Assembly (NCBI GenBank): GCA_902464295.1
Contig: CABQIW010000014.1
Location: 1-44,017 of the forward strand
Length of the DNA: 44,017 bases
DNA from: an uncultured Eggerthella sp.
GTDB lineage: Bacteria > Actinomycetota > Coriobacteriia > Coriobacteriales > Eggerthellaceae
Reading direction: 5' to 3'
In this document: one piece after another, positions 1 to 9,057 of the stretch
Position numbering within the stretch: position 1 is the first letter of the stretch
How the letters are laid out: each line of letters opens with the position of its first letter
Position numbers and translations under genes: made by a program
The notes under the pieces: generated by a model
What the model saw: only the letters and a program-made list of their open reading frames with translations
What the model was told of the DNA's origin: nothing
Databases searched by the model: none

Positions 1-314
1 GTGTAGTCGACCAGCTTGGTGCGTGAATCGGTGCCAGCATTGTTCGCCAGGATGTCGAGCGAACCGAACGTATCGACCACGCTCTTGAAGGCAGCTGCGA
101 TCTCATCAGGGTCGGTAAGGGCAGGATGAAGGCCCATAACCGGAGCTTCAGGATCGTTTTGCTTGATCTTTTCGAGCGCCGCATCAACGGTTTCTTGGCG
201 TGATCCGAACAGTGCGACCTTCGCGCCTTCAGCAAGGAATTTCTCTACGATGCCGAATCCGATGCCACGCGTGCCGCCGGTGACGATAGCGACTTTCCCT
301 TCGAGCTTTCCCAT
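1..314 (-). CDS. Short-chain dehydrogenase/reductase (SDR), partial (C-terminus beyond window)
   Basis: This is the N-terminal ~104 residues of a classical SDR, an NAD(P)-dependent oxidoreductase with a Rossmann fold. The start ATG is at 314 and the reading frame runs off the left edge. Visible motifs are the cofactor-binding TGGTRGIGFG near residue 12 and the structural NNAG near residue 92. The catalytic Ser-Tyr-Lys part lies outside the window, so the substrate cannot be judged. It lies downstream of a second SDR on the same strand but a terminator-like hairpin (401-437) separates them, so they may be transcribed separately. It could belong to the FabG/hydroxysteroid dehydrogenase group; that is a guess from the family only. 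Confidence 0.85.
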   Translation of the reverse strand, partial: MGKLEGKVAIVTGGTRGIGFGIVEKFLAEGAKVALFGSRQETVDAALEKIKQNDPEAPVMGLHPALTDPDEIAAAFKSVVDTFGSLDILANNAGTDSRTKLVDY

Positions 315-400
315 AGTAGACCTCTTTCGATCAGATATTTTTTGCAAGTGGCATAACGATAGCATCGAAATACGTGAAGCTCGCGAATTGTAAATCGTTT

Positions 401-437
401 GAAACAAAGAGCCCGACATGCAAGGCACATCGGGCTC
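401..437 (-). terminator. Rho-independent terminator after the second SDR
   Basis: An 8-bp perfect stem GAGCCCGA (409-416) / TCGGGCTC (430-437) has a 13-nt loop. Read on the minus strand it is followed by TTTGTTTC. It lies just downstream of the stop codon of the SDR at 463-1263. Confidence 0.7.
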
Positions 438-462
438 GATAAAGCGGAGTTGTCAGCGCGAA

Positions 463-1263
463 CTAGGGGCGCAGGCCCATACCACCTTCCAACGTGATGG
501 TCTCGCCGGACATGAACTTGAAGTCGGGCGATGCGAGCTGAACGCAGGGGCGACCGATCTCGGTCTCAACGTTGCCATAGTGGCCCATCGGAGGCATATG
601 GACGTTCGCCTCGAACGCGTCGGGGTAAGCCTCAGCGAAGTTCTCGAGCTGTGCGGTCCAAGCGAGTGGGCAGATAACGTTCACATTGATGTCATCGGCG
701 CCCCATTCATTGGCCGCGACGCGCGTGAGGCCACGAATGCCTTCTTTTGCAGCGGCGTAGGAACACTGGCCAACGTTGCCGAAAAGGCCGGCTCCAGAGG
801 CGAAGTTGATAACGGTGCCCTTGGTTTCTTTCAGGTGCGGATAGCATGCCTGCATGTAGTAGAACGCAGCATAAAGTCCAGAATAGATTGCCAGATCGAA
901 CTGGTCGGTCGTGTGCTCAGCAAGGGAAACGCCTGAAGCAGAAGCCTGTGCGTTGTTGATGAGCACATCGATGCGGCCGAATTCTTCGATGGTCTTATCG
1001 ATGACGTTCTGCACGGTTGCAGCGTTGTCATTGCCAGCGCTCACGTCTGCTTGGATCGGAAGCACCTTGATGCCGTAGAGGCGCTCGAGTTCCTCTTTCG
1101 CATCTTCGAGCTTCTGGACGTTACGCCCAGTGATGACCAGGTTTGCGCCTTCTTTTGCGTATGCGGTAGCAATGCCATAGCCGATCGAACCGCATGAACC
1201 GTCCTTCAAAACAGCGCGGCCGCCGCCAGTGATGATAGCGGTCTTACCTTCGAGAAATCCCAT
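463..1263 (-). CDS. Short-chain dehydrogenase with atypical cofactor loop (SDR family)
   Basis: A 266-residue protein of the usual SDR length. The start ATG at 1263 follows a good ribosome site (AGGAGAAGG, minus strand). The Ser156, Tyr169 and Lys173 catalytic set is present (INFASG and YAAAK). Two things are unusual. The glycine-rich cofactor loop is split by about nine extra residues (TGGG at 12-15, then GSIGYG at 25-30), and the structural NNAG motif reads NNAQ (103-106). The product is a NAD(P)-dependent oxidoreductase, probably cytoplasmic. The substrate is unknown; hydroxysteroid and fatty-acid SDRs are the plausible groups in this kind of bacterium. A divergent intergenic region separates it from the phasin-like gene at 1551. 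Confidence 0.9.
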   Translation of the reverse strand: MGFLEGKTAIITGGGRAVLKDGSCGSIGYGIATAYAKEGANLVITGRNVQKLEDAKEELERLYGIKVLPIQADVSAGNDNAATVQNVIDKTIEEFGRIDVLINNAQASASGVSLAEHTTDQFDLAIYSGLYAAFYYMQACYPHLKETKGTVINFASGAGLFGNVGQCSYAAAKEGIRGLTRVAANEWGADDINVNVICPLAWTAQLENFAEAYPDAFEANVHMPPMGHYGNVETEIGRPCVQLASPDFKFMSGETITLEGGMGLRP

Positions 1264-1550
1264 GGACCTTCTCCTATCCCAAAAAGATGAATAACGAGCC
1301 GAGGTTCGAAAATCTCAACTAGGTCGAGTCTATTAAAACTCGATCGCGTGCGAACTTTGAAGTGGGCAGTTAAGCGTCAGAAGGGCACTTTATTCCGCTA
1401 AAGGGTTGCATGTTCGGAGACGATAAAAATTACACACCGGTTACGGTTTGCTCATTTCTAACAAAGCCTGAAGCACGGGGCTGAAAAGCAGCTACACTAA
1501 TATGCGCAGGAAATGCAAGTAATCACAGGAAAAGAAGGGTGGTGCCTCTC
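1264..1550. promoter_or_regulatory. Divergent intergenic region with an operator-like dyad
   Basis: This 287-bp gap lies between the divergent SDR and phasin-like genes and must hold both promoters. It contains a perfect dyad TCGAGT-N8-ACTCGA (1324-1343) with an AT-rich centre. A wider imperfect arm (GTTCG at 1304-1308, CGAAC near 1350) surrounds it. A TACACT box near 1492 could be a -10 for the rightward gene, but no convincing -35 is visible. The dyad is what the sequence shows; its use as a repressor site is inference. Confidence 0.35.
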
Positions 1551-1874
1551 ATGGCAGATATTCGTGATGGGTTCAAAGATATTTTTCTCGCGGGTGTGGG
1601 TGCACTAGCCTATGGCGGCGAGCGCGCCAACGAGCTCGTGAACAATCTCATCGAAAAAGGAGAGCTTACGGTTGAGCAGGGAAAAGAGCTCAACACCGAG
1701 CTCAAGCATAAGGCGAATGACGCTTTTGGCCAGATGCGTGATGAAGCACTTGCTGCGCAGCTTCAAGCTATGACCCCTGAACAGCGTGCAGACTTCGTTG
1801 CAAAGGTAAACGAACTCGCGAACAAGGTCACTGATGATGCCGCAGCAGCTGCAGTTAAGGACGCCGCCGAATAG
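1551..1874 (+). CDS. Phasin-like / PHA granule-associated-type small protein
   Basis: A 107-residue, Ala/Glu/Lys-rich protein that should be almost entirely helical. The N-terminal segment (ADIRDGFKDIFLAGVGA) followed by heptad-like helices resembles the phasin/PhaF-PhaI type family, whose members coat polyester granules or act as helical scaffold proteins. I chose ATG 1551 over the in-frame GTGs at 1539 and 1542, because those sit directly on the purine-rich ribosome site (GAAGG at 1534-1538). No PHA synthase is in the window, so a granule role is unproven and a general coiled-coil or stress role is equally possible. A strong terminator follows at 1991. Confidence 0.65.
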   Translation: MADIRDGFKDIFLAGVGALAYGGERANELVNNLIEKGELTVEQGKELNTELKHKANDAFGQMRDEALAAQLQAMTPEQRADFVAKVNELANKVTDDAAAAAVKDAAE

Positions 1875-1990
1875 CACGCTATCGAGTGTTCGTGCATCTG
1901 TGGGGGCAGGCGCGCGAAAGGCATTCGAAAGTGCTGCTCATGCTAAAACCAGCACGTGAGGCGCGGGGGCGCCAGTGAAGCGTGCAGGAG

Positions 1991-2028
1991 AAAAGCGTAT
2001 GGATCGAACTAGCGGTCCATACGCTTTT
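1991..2028 (+). terminator. Rho-independent terminator after the phasin-like gene
   Basis: A perfect 13-bp stem: AAAAGCGTATGGA (1991-2003) and TCCATACGCTTTT (2016-2028) with a 12-nt loop. It is followed by further T-rich sequence. The A-run and T-run symmetry would allow it to work in both directions. Confidence 0.85.
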
Positions 2029-2140
2029 CATTTTGGTTCGTTCACAGGCTCGTGCCCTGCTTGCTTACGAGTTTGCAATCTAAAAGCGCGCGTGTTTCAT
2101 TCGCGCTACAATAACAGCAGGAAGAAGAAGGGGGATCGTG

Positions 2141-3802
2141 GTGACAGAGAACACGTTTCTGCGGCATTTTCTTACGGCGCGAGCTGATGTTGATCCCGAA
2201 GATCAGTTTGGCCTCAGTCGCAGCGTGCGCGTGAAACGCGTCCACGAGATCGTTCATATTCTGCGCAAGCATAATTTCTTGCAAGGGTTCACCCCTGAAG
2301 AATTGCGTGCGCTCTTTGAAGATCTGGGCCCAAGTTTCATCAAGGTTGGACAAACCCTCTCGACGCGTTCCGAGATACTACCCCATGCTTATTGCAAGGC
2401 GCTCTCTCAGCTTCAGCAAGAATGCGAGCCCATGCCGTTCGAGACGGTGCTCATTGCACTCGATGCGATCTATGGGATCGATCGTGAGAAGATATTCGCC
2501 TCGATCGATCCGCATCCGCTTGGCAGCGCATCGCTGGCGCAAGTTCATCGCGCAACGCTCATCACGGGTGAAGAGGTTGCCATTAAGGTGCAGCGTCCTG
2601 GCGTGCGCGCCACCATGGCACAAGATATCGATGTGATGCGCAGCCTTGCCCGTCGTCTCTCACATTATATGAAGGACGCTCAGATGGTCGATCTGCGCGA
2701 TGTGGTCGAGGAGTTGTGGGTCACCTTCCTCGAAGAGACTGACTTTTTGAATGAAGCGCGCAACCTCGATGAATTCAATCGGCTCAATGCTGACATCGTC
2801 TATGTGCGTGCACCGAAGCCCTACATGCAATACTGTCGCGAAGAGGTGCTCGTCATGGAGTATATCGACGGCATCTCCATCCGCAATACGAACAAGCTTC
2901 TTGAACAAGGCTACGATCTTGATGAGATCGGTGACAAGATGCTCGAGAACTATGCCAAGCAGATATTGCAAGACGGTTTTTTCCATGCCGATCCGCATCC
3001 AGGCAATATCGTTATCTATGGCGGACAGATCGTGTATCTCGACTTGGGATTGATGGGACGTTTGAGCACACGCGATCGTTTGGGCTTCGAAAAGGCAGTC
3101 GAAGCGGTAGGTTTGCGTAGCGCAAGCGCTCTCATGGATGCGCTCATGTCATTTTCGATCGCACGCGATCTTGCTGCGATCGATCAGCCTCACCTGCTTG
3201 CGGAGCTCGATGTCATCTTGGACCGGTATGGCACCGCCGAAGTTGAGAGCATCGATATCGGTCAGTTCTTGGGCGACATCTTGAATGTAACGCGCCAAAC
3301 GAAGGTAACGTTGCCTTCGTCGGTGACCATGGTTTCACGCGGTCTGGTGACCATGGAGGGCACGCTGCTCGAATACGTGGGCTCGTTCAACATGGTCGAC
3401 ATCATCAACAAGCATATCAAGCGCACAAGGGAAACGTCCGATGATCTTAAGGATACTGTTAAAGAATTGCTCGTTGCCGTGAATGGTGCAAGTCGCGGAG
3501 CACTGCGTGCCGCAGAATACGCAGGCGATACCATGCAGTTGCTCTCGCGTGGTCAGCTTAAGGTGAACATGGAGATGCTTGGCTCGGCTGAACCCATGAT
3601 GAAGATATCACGTATCTTGAATCGTTTGACCATCGGCTTGATCATCGCTGGTCTTTTGATCAGTGCAGCATTGCTCACGTTCGCGATCGACGAATCCCAT
3701 ATCTTCGGCATGCCCATCCTCGCGTTCATCGAATTCGTTATTGCGATCATCCTTTCGCTTTGGATCGCTATCGACATTTACCGCAGAAACCGCAACCGTT
3801 AA
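2141..3802 (+). CDS. UbiB/AarF (ABC1/COQ8) family atypical kinase-like protein
   Basis: A protein of about 553 residues with the UbiB-family signatures in order. They are KVGQ (residue ~69, in SFIKVGQTLSTR), an Ala/Ser-rich nucleotide loop (GSASLAQVHRA), the lysine strand VAIKVQRPGV, the catalytic HADPHPGN (~281) and the metal-binding DLG (~300). Two hydrophobic helices (~493-545) end in a basic tail, so the protein is membrane anchored at its C-terminus. In other bacteria the family supports quinone biosynthesis or lipid-linked functions, probably as an ATPase more than as a protein kinase. Here a role with menaquinone is plausible but inferred. A GTG at 2138 is an alternative start; 2141 is better spaced from AAGGGGG (2128-2134). 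It stands alone between two terminators. Confidence 0.92.
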   Translation: MTENTFLRHFLTARADVDPEDQFGLSRSVRVKRVHEIVHILRKHNFLQGFTPEELRALFEDLGPSFIKVGQTLSTRSEILPHAYCKALSQLQQECEPMPFETVLIALDAIYGIDREKIFASIDPHPLGSASLAQVHRATLITGEEVAIKVQRPGVRATMAQDIDVMRSLARRLSHYMKDAQMVDLRDVVEELWVTFLEETDFLNEARNLDEFNRLNADIVYVRAPKPYMQYCREEVLVMEYIDGISIRNTNKLLEQGYDLDEIGDKMLENYAKQILQDGFFHADPHPGNIVIYGGQIVYLDLGLMGRLSTRDRLGFEKAVEAVGLRSASALMDALMSFSIARDLAAIDQPHLLAELDVILDRYGTAEVESIDIGQFLGDILNVTRQTKVTLPSSVTMVSRGLVTMEGTLLEYVGSFNMVDIINKHIKRTRETSDDLKDTVKELLVAVNGASRGALRAAEYAGDTMQLLSRGQLKVNMEMLGSAEPMMKISRILNRLTIGLIIAGLLISAALLTFAIDESHIFGMPILAFIEFVIAIILSLWIAIDIYRRNRNR

Positions 3803-3840
3803 GGTGACGAACGACTGGGTCGTTTGTCGTCTTAGAACAA

Positions 3841-3869
3841 GAAGGCCGACTGCAGAACAGCCGGCCTTC
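3841..3869. terminator. Bidirectional terminator between convergent ubiB-like gene and serC
   Basis: Stem GAAGGCCG (3841-3848) / CGGCCTTC (3862-3869), extended inward by CTG/CAG. It lies between two convergent genes. A second weaker hairpin (GACGA-ACGAC / GTCGTTTGTCGTC, about 3807-3832) lies just before it. Confidence 0.65.
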
Positions 3870-3893
3870 GTTCGTACCTAAGCAGGTCGATGC

Positions 3894-4976
<1,083 letters not shown>

Positions 4977-5000
4977 AGTTACTCCCTTTTCATATACCGA

Positions 5001-5028
5001 ATAAACAAAGGCGAGCAGGATGCCCGCC
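5001..5028 (-). terminator. Terminator-like hairpin between the DUF4130 gene and serC
   Basis: Minus strand stem GGCGGGC / GCTCGCC (5028-5022 and 5016-5010; one G-T pair) with a 5-nt loop, followed by TTTGTTTATT. It most simply ends the upstream operon. Because it lies in the serC leader it could also attenuate serC, but no matching antiterminator is evident. Confidence 0.6.
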
Positions 5029-5096
5029 TGGTTTTCGTGATTAGAGCATGATACGTCAAACCGTGCCACTTTGCTTAGATAAAGCACTAAGATTCG

Positions 5097-5957
5097 TTAG
5101 GCGGGTGCCATATCCCTGACCTCGGTGATATTTTTCCAAAACCGCTTGGGCATGAATTGCCGACGAAGCTCAGGATGGTAGCGAGCTTCGATATTCAGCG
5201 TGTGGTAGAAGCGTTTCCATGCTTCTTGCATCTTGAGTTCATTTGCGGTTGGTGCGGGTGGTGTGAACGAATCGGTCTTGATAAGGTGCCAATCGCTTCC
5301 TTCGTACACACCCGCGATACGGTGGTTCTCATCGTAGATGATGAAAGGTTGCGTATTGAAGCGATCGACGAACCAATCCATGATGAGCGGCACAACCGAG
5401 GCTTTTGGGTTGCAGCGCGCACACCAAAGGCCGCCTTCAAGTTCCTCGAAGCGCAAGAATTCAAGGATATGATGGCGCTCATTTTGCACGAAGCGTTCAA
5501 GCTTCAGAACGGGCTCGACCACGGGGTCGAGAACAGCAGGCACTGCTGACCCTTTCAACAAAGCAGGTCCGCATCCAGCACCCGTGAATCTCTGCTGGAC
5601 ACTGCGCTCTCCTTTTTTGTTCTGCTGGAAGAAATGAGCGTTTTGCGGATCCATGCAGTAACGGATGAAGTGGTAGATCGATATTCCAGTGTGAGGATCA
5701 TCGGCAAGAGCGGCAGTCTTGATGATGTTCGCAACGCTATACCCCGCGCGCTTGCTCACGCCCTTCTGAACGCGAAGGGCGAGCGAGAAATCGGTCTCGA
5801 TCTGGCGTGTGGTTTGTCCGATACGTGGCTGATAGTGTTCGCCCGGACAGATATCGAACGGGTGCTCCTTGTACGCATAGGTTAGGAACACGGCAGTGAA
5901 GAGACCTTCGACGCTGCCATCGTAGAGGTAGGCGATGTTATCGGGTGTGGGATCCAT
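5097..5957 (-). CDS. Putative DNA metabolism protein, TIGR03915/DUF4130 type (partner of radical SAM protein)
   Basis: A 286-residue protein matching, from memory, the family found next to the 'DNA modification/repair radical SAM' protein. The N-terminus (IAYLYDGSVEGLFTAVF) and the C-terminal block FYHTLNIEARYHPELRRQ are characteristic of that family. The centre resembles the uracil-DNA glycosylase-linked DUF4130 region (FEELEGGLWCARCNP, then VVPLIMDWFVDRF). The start ATG 5957 lies 14 bp downstream of the stop of the radical SAM gene, so the two form an operon. In other genomes the pair is inherited together, which suggests that they act on the same DNA lesion or modification. The biochemical reaction is not known to me. 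Confidence 0.85.
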   Translation of the reverse strand: MDPTPDNIAYLYDGSVEGLFTAVFLTYAYKEHPFDICPGEHYQPRIGQTTRQIETDFSLALRVQKGVSKRAGYSVANIIKTAALADDPHTGISIYHFIRYCMDPQNAHFFQQNKKGERSVQQRFTGAGCGPALLKGSAVPAVLDPVVEPVLKLERFVQNERHHILEFLRFEELEGGLWCARCNPKASVVPLIMDWFVDRFNTQPFIIYDENHRIAGVYEGSDWHLIKTDSFTPPAPTANELKMQEAWKRFYHTLNIEARYHPELRRQFMPKRFWKNITEVRDMAPA

Positions 5958-5971
5958 GGCACGGCCTTTCG

Positions 5972-7437
5972 CTACGAGGCAGCATCGAGCGCGCGCCAGC
6001 CCAGATCGTGCTCAGGGGAATAAGGTCGACTTGTTGTGTTGAGTGCTTTCTGACCGCTGACCAGCGCATCTTTCCCGCTTGATGCAGGGTGTCCTGCAAG
6101 TTTCTGGGTGGGCGCCATATCGAAGAGGCTCATCTGCCCAGTGGCAACTTTTGCGGCACGTCTGCCGTGGCGACCGCCGTCGATCGGCGCGGCGAGTTGA
6201 GCACGCAACGACTGACGCTCGAACGGAATGGTGCCGCCCTGGTACTTCCCCTGGCACGTGATGAAGAAACGAGCGCGCTTGAAGGCAATGCCAAGCTTGC
6301 GCAATTCGTCTTCACGCAGCACATGAGTCTTGCGCGCATTCATGATGAGCTTCGCTCCTCGAACGCCGATGCCAGGGATGCGCAAAAGGCTTGCGTAGGG
6401 TGCCTTGTTCACCTCAACAGGGAAGAAATCGAGATGGTTGAGCGCCCAATTCGCTTTGGGGTCGACCTCCAAGTCGAGGAAGGGCGCTTCTTCATTGATG
6501 ATCTCGTTCACATCGAAACGATAGAACCGCATGAGCCAATCGGCCTGATACAAGCGGTGTTCGCGATTGAGCGCAACGCCATCTCCTGCAGGAAGGCGTT
6601 TGTCGTTGTTCACGGGAAGGTATGCGCTGAAGAATACGCGCTTGAGCGAGAACTTCTGGTAGAGCGCTGAAGAAAGATTGAGGATCTGGTAATCGCTTTC
6701 GGGGGTGGCGCCGATGATCATTTGCGTTGATTGACCAGCGGGAACGAAGCTTCGCTCCGTATCGGCAGGTCGCGCGATCGATCGTTCGCGTTTGCTCAAA
6801 TAGACTGTGCGTTTTTCAGTAAGAGCGCGGACGTCGCGGGCTTCTTCGATGCCGTTCTTGATGAAGCGCATGGGATGGAGGATGTCGTGCTTGCTCTTAT
6901 CTGGCGCGAGCAATTGCAAGCTTTTCTGCAAGGGAGCTCAAGATTGACGCTCATGCGATCGGCGAGCCTCCCGAGTTGATCGAGTAATTCAGGCGAAGTG
7001 CCGGGAATAGCCTTCGCATGGATGTAACCGCGGAAGCCGTATTCTTCGCGCAAGATGCTCAGCGTTTCGATCATGAGTTCGGTAGTGAAATCGGGGCTTC
7101 GGACAACGCCCGAACTTAAGAACAACCCTTCGATGTAGTTACGACGATAGAAACTGATGGTAAGGTCTGCCAATTCGCGCGGTTTGAACGTGGTGCGGAC
7201 ACCTTCGTTGCTGATACGATTGACGCAGTAGGCGCAGTTATAGATGCACGCATTGCTGAGCAGGACTTTCAATAGCGTGATGCAGCGGCCATCGGCCGTG
7301 AAGCTGTGACAGATCCCTGCAGCAGACGTGTTGCCAAGCTTTCCCTTCTGTCCGGCGCGACCTACGCCCGATGAGGTGCAGGCAACATCGTATTTTGCAG
7401 CATCTGCAAGAAGTTCGAGTTTATCCGTGATATCCAT
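5972..7437 (-). pseudogene. Putative DNA modification/repair radical SAM protein, split by a -1 frameshift
   Basis: Two overlapping frames together give one protein of about 488 residues. The N-terminal part (start ATG 7437, after AGGTG) has the radical SAM cluster CIYNCAYC (Cys64, Cys68, Cys71). It reads ADRMSVNLELP and then leaves the family pattern near 6929. The next frame resumes at once with KSLQLLAPDKSK and continues to a helix-hairpin-helix DNA-binding motif (LRIPGIGVRGAKLI) and a basic C-terminal tail ending at 5972. Either one base is missing near 6929-6930 (mutation or sequencing error), or the ribosome slips on AAAA (minus strand CAGAAAAGC). Both give the normal spacing. Its DUF4130-type partner downstream is intact. 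Marked as a pseudogene because the frame is broken as read. Confidence 0.85.
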
Positions 7438-7622
7438 CGTACACCTGTTCGATTCGTCTTGCTCCATCCTATACGAACAAATGTTTGTAGTCAAGGTGAG
7501 TGAACAGGCATTAAGCGATTTGGTAACAAAACCACAGGGGAAGATGCCTGCCTGAAAAGCCTGGTTTGACCTGTGGTAGAGTTGAGGGGCTGATCGTGCA
7601 CAAGAATGAGGAGGTGGTCTTG

Positions 7623-8816
7623 ATGCGCTTCAAAGATATATGGGGGAAGATCGAGATTCCTACCAACCAAGATGATTTTCCTCATCAAGGGTTTTCACCT
7701 AAGGTCATCAAGGCATTCGGCGTAATGAGCATCATCTGCGCGCTGGCCTCGCTGTGTTTGATCGGCGTATTCGCAGCTCATGCAGTGGGTGATATCAACC
7801 ACCATGAAAGACCCGAAAGCATGCTCCTAGCAATCGGTATCGTCCTGCTCGCTATCACCGCCATCGTTCTCTTCGTCGCTATGGGTGTGCGGTTCATCAA
7901 GAACAACACGCTCAATGGGGAACGCTTCGCCATAACCACCATTGCGCTCATCTTAGGCGCGTTCCTCGCGATGATGATGCTCTACGGCTTGAGCTTGTTC
8001 CATGTCGTTTACGTGGTCGAACTGGTCTTCTTGGCGGTCGTTACGGTGTATATGGATCCTGAACTGGCCGAAGAACGCTATCTTTCAAAAGAAGCGCGCA
8101 CGATGGATCCGCAAAAGCGTGCTCAGTTTGAGAAAAAGGTCGATAGCCGAAAGCCTCTGAAGGGCTATATCACGCTGAATTTCTTCAACTTGTTCTGGAT
8201 ATTCGTGGTGTGCAGCATCCTGGGGCTAGCGATCGAAACCGTGTTTCATCTTGCCATTTATCATGCCTACCAAGATCGCGCAGGACTGCTTTACGGACCA
8301 TTCTCGCCGATCTATGGTTTCGGTGGCTTGTTCATGACCGTTGCGCTCAACCGGTTCCACGATAAGCCGATCCCGGTGATCTTTTTGATCTCAGCGCTGA
8401 TCGGCGGTGCGTTCGAGTTCACGGTCAGCTGGATCATGCAAAGTGCATTCGGGATCGTAGCCTGGGATTATTCGGGAACGTTCCTTTCTATCGACGGCCG
8501 CACGAACTTCATGTTCATGTGCTTCTGGGGCATACTCGGTGTGATGTGGGTGAAGTTTTTGTTGCCGATCTTGCTTTGGATGATCAACAAGATTCCGTGG
8601 AAGCTGCGCTATACGCTCACCGTTGTGTGCTTCGTGTTCATGGTGGTGGATGTGGTGCTTACCGTGCAGACGATCGATTGCTGGTACTTGCGTGAAGCAG
8701 GGCATGCGCCGAACACTCCGCTCGAAGAGTTCTTCAACAAGCACTACGACGACGTCTACATGGAGCATCGCTTCCAAACCATGTCGATGGATCCTTCGCA
8801 ATCCAGTCGCGTCTAG
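7623..8816 (+). CDS. Multi-pass membrane protein, putative ABC-transporter type IV (CmpB-like) family
   Basis: About 397 residues. Start ATG 7623 follows a strong site (GAGGAGGTGG), whereas the in-frame codons upstream lack one. Four hydrophobic segments lie in the N-terminal half, then a charged cytoplasmic stretch (~145-175). The second membrane block has the family core LFWIFVVCSILGLAIET, then LLYGPFSPIYGFG and IPVIFLISALIGGAFEF. That core matches, from memory, the CmpB-like PF06541 domain of Firmicutes and Actinobacteria. No ATPase partner is near, so real transport is unproven. It is flanked on the right by an intergenic repeat island. Confidence 0.8.
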   Translation: MRFKDIWGKIEIPTNQDDFPHQGFSPKVIKAFGVMSIICALASLCLIGVFAAHAVGDINHHERPESMLLAIGIVLLAITAIVLFVAMGVRFIKNNTLNGERFAITTIALILGAFLAMMMLYGLSLFHVVYVVELVFLAVVTVYMDPELAEERYLSKEARTMDPQKRAQFEKKVDSRKPLKGYITLNFFNLFWIFVVCSILGLAIETVFHLAIYHAYQDRAGLLYGPFSPIYGFGGLFMTVALNRFHDKPIPVIFLISALIGGAFEFTVSWIMQSAFGIVAWDYSGTFLSIDGRTNFMFMCFWGILGVMWVKFLLPILLWMINKIPWKLRYTLTVVCFVFMVVDVVLTVQTIDCWYLREAGHAPNTPLEEFFNKHYDDVYMEHRFQTMSMDPSQSSRV

Positions 8817-8876
8817 AGGACAAACAGCCAACCGAAATATCCAACCAGCGAAGATCGTGAGCCACTTATCTACACT

Positions 8877-9023
8877 AGCGGAGAGGGTAAGACACGAGGT
8901 TCCCCGCTTCCCTGTTCGCGAATCAGCTTATGCTGCTTCGCTCATGCGTCGCTGCATCGCTCGGGTTTTATTAAAACGAATTTAGTCGGCGAAGAGTCAC
9001 CTCGTTGCCTTGTCCTCTCCGCT
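8877..9023 (-). repeat. Class A palindromic intergenic repeat, copy A1
   Basis: A 147-bp element with imperfect terminal inverted repeats. The left arm begins AGCGGAGAGGGTAAG (8877) and the right arm ends TCCTCTCCGCT (9023). Inside is a hairpin GCGAATCAGC (8918-8927) / GCTGCTTCGC (8932-8941; one mismatch) and a second stem CATCGC (8955-8960) / GCGAAG (8989-8994; one mismatch) closing over GGGTTTTATTAAAACGAA. Orientation is given so that the core shared with class B reads on the minus strand. No ORF in it has support. Confidence 0.9.
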
Positions 9024-9057
9024 GATGCAGATAAGAGGCCAGTCTTTCGGGGTTGGT

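Noticed and set aside
5972..6931. Separate gene for the C-terminal half of the radical SAM protein
   Set aside because: The only start is a TTG inside the conserved core without a ribosome site; the halves together match one family protein.
8623..8985. Short open frames running into the A and B repeats
   Set aside because: Small open frames inside structured repeats; coding would contradict the compensating changes, and no ribosome site fits.
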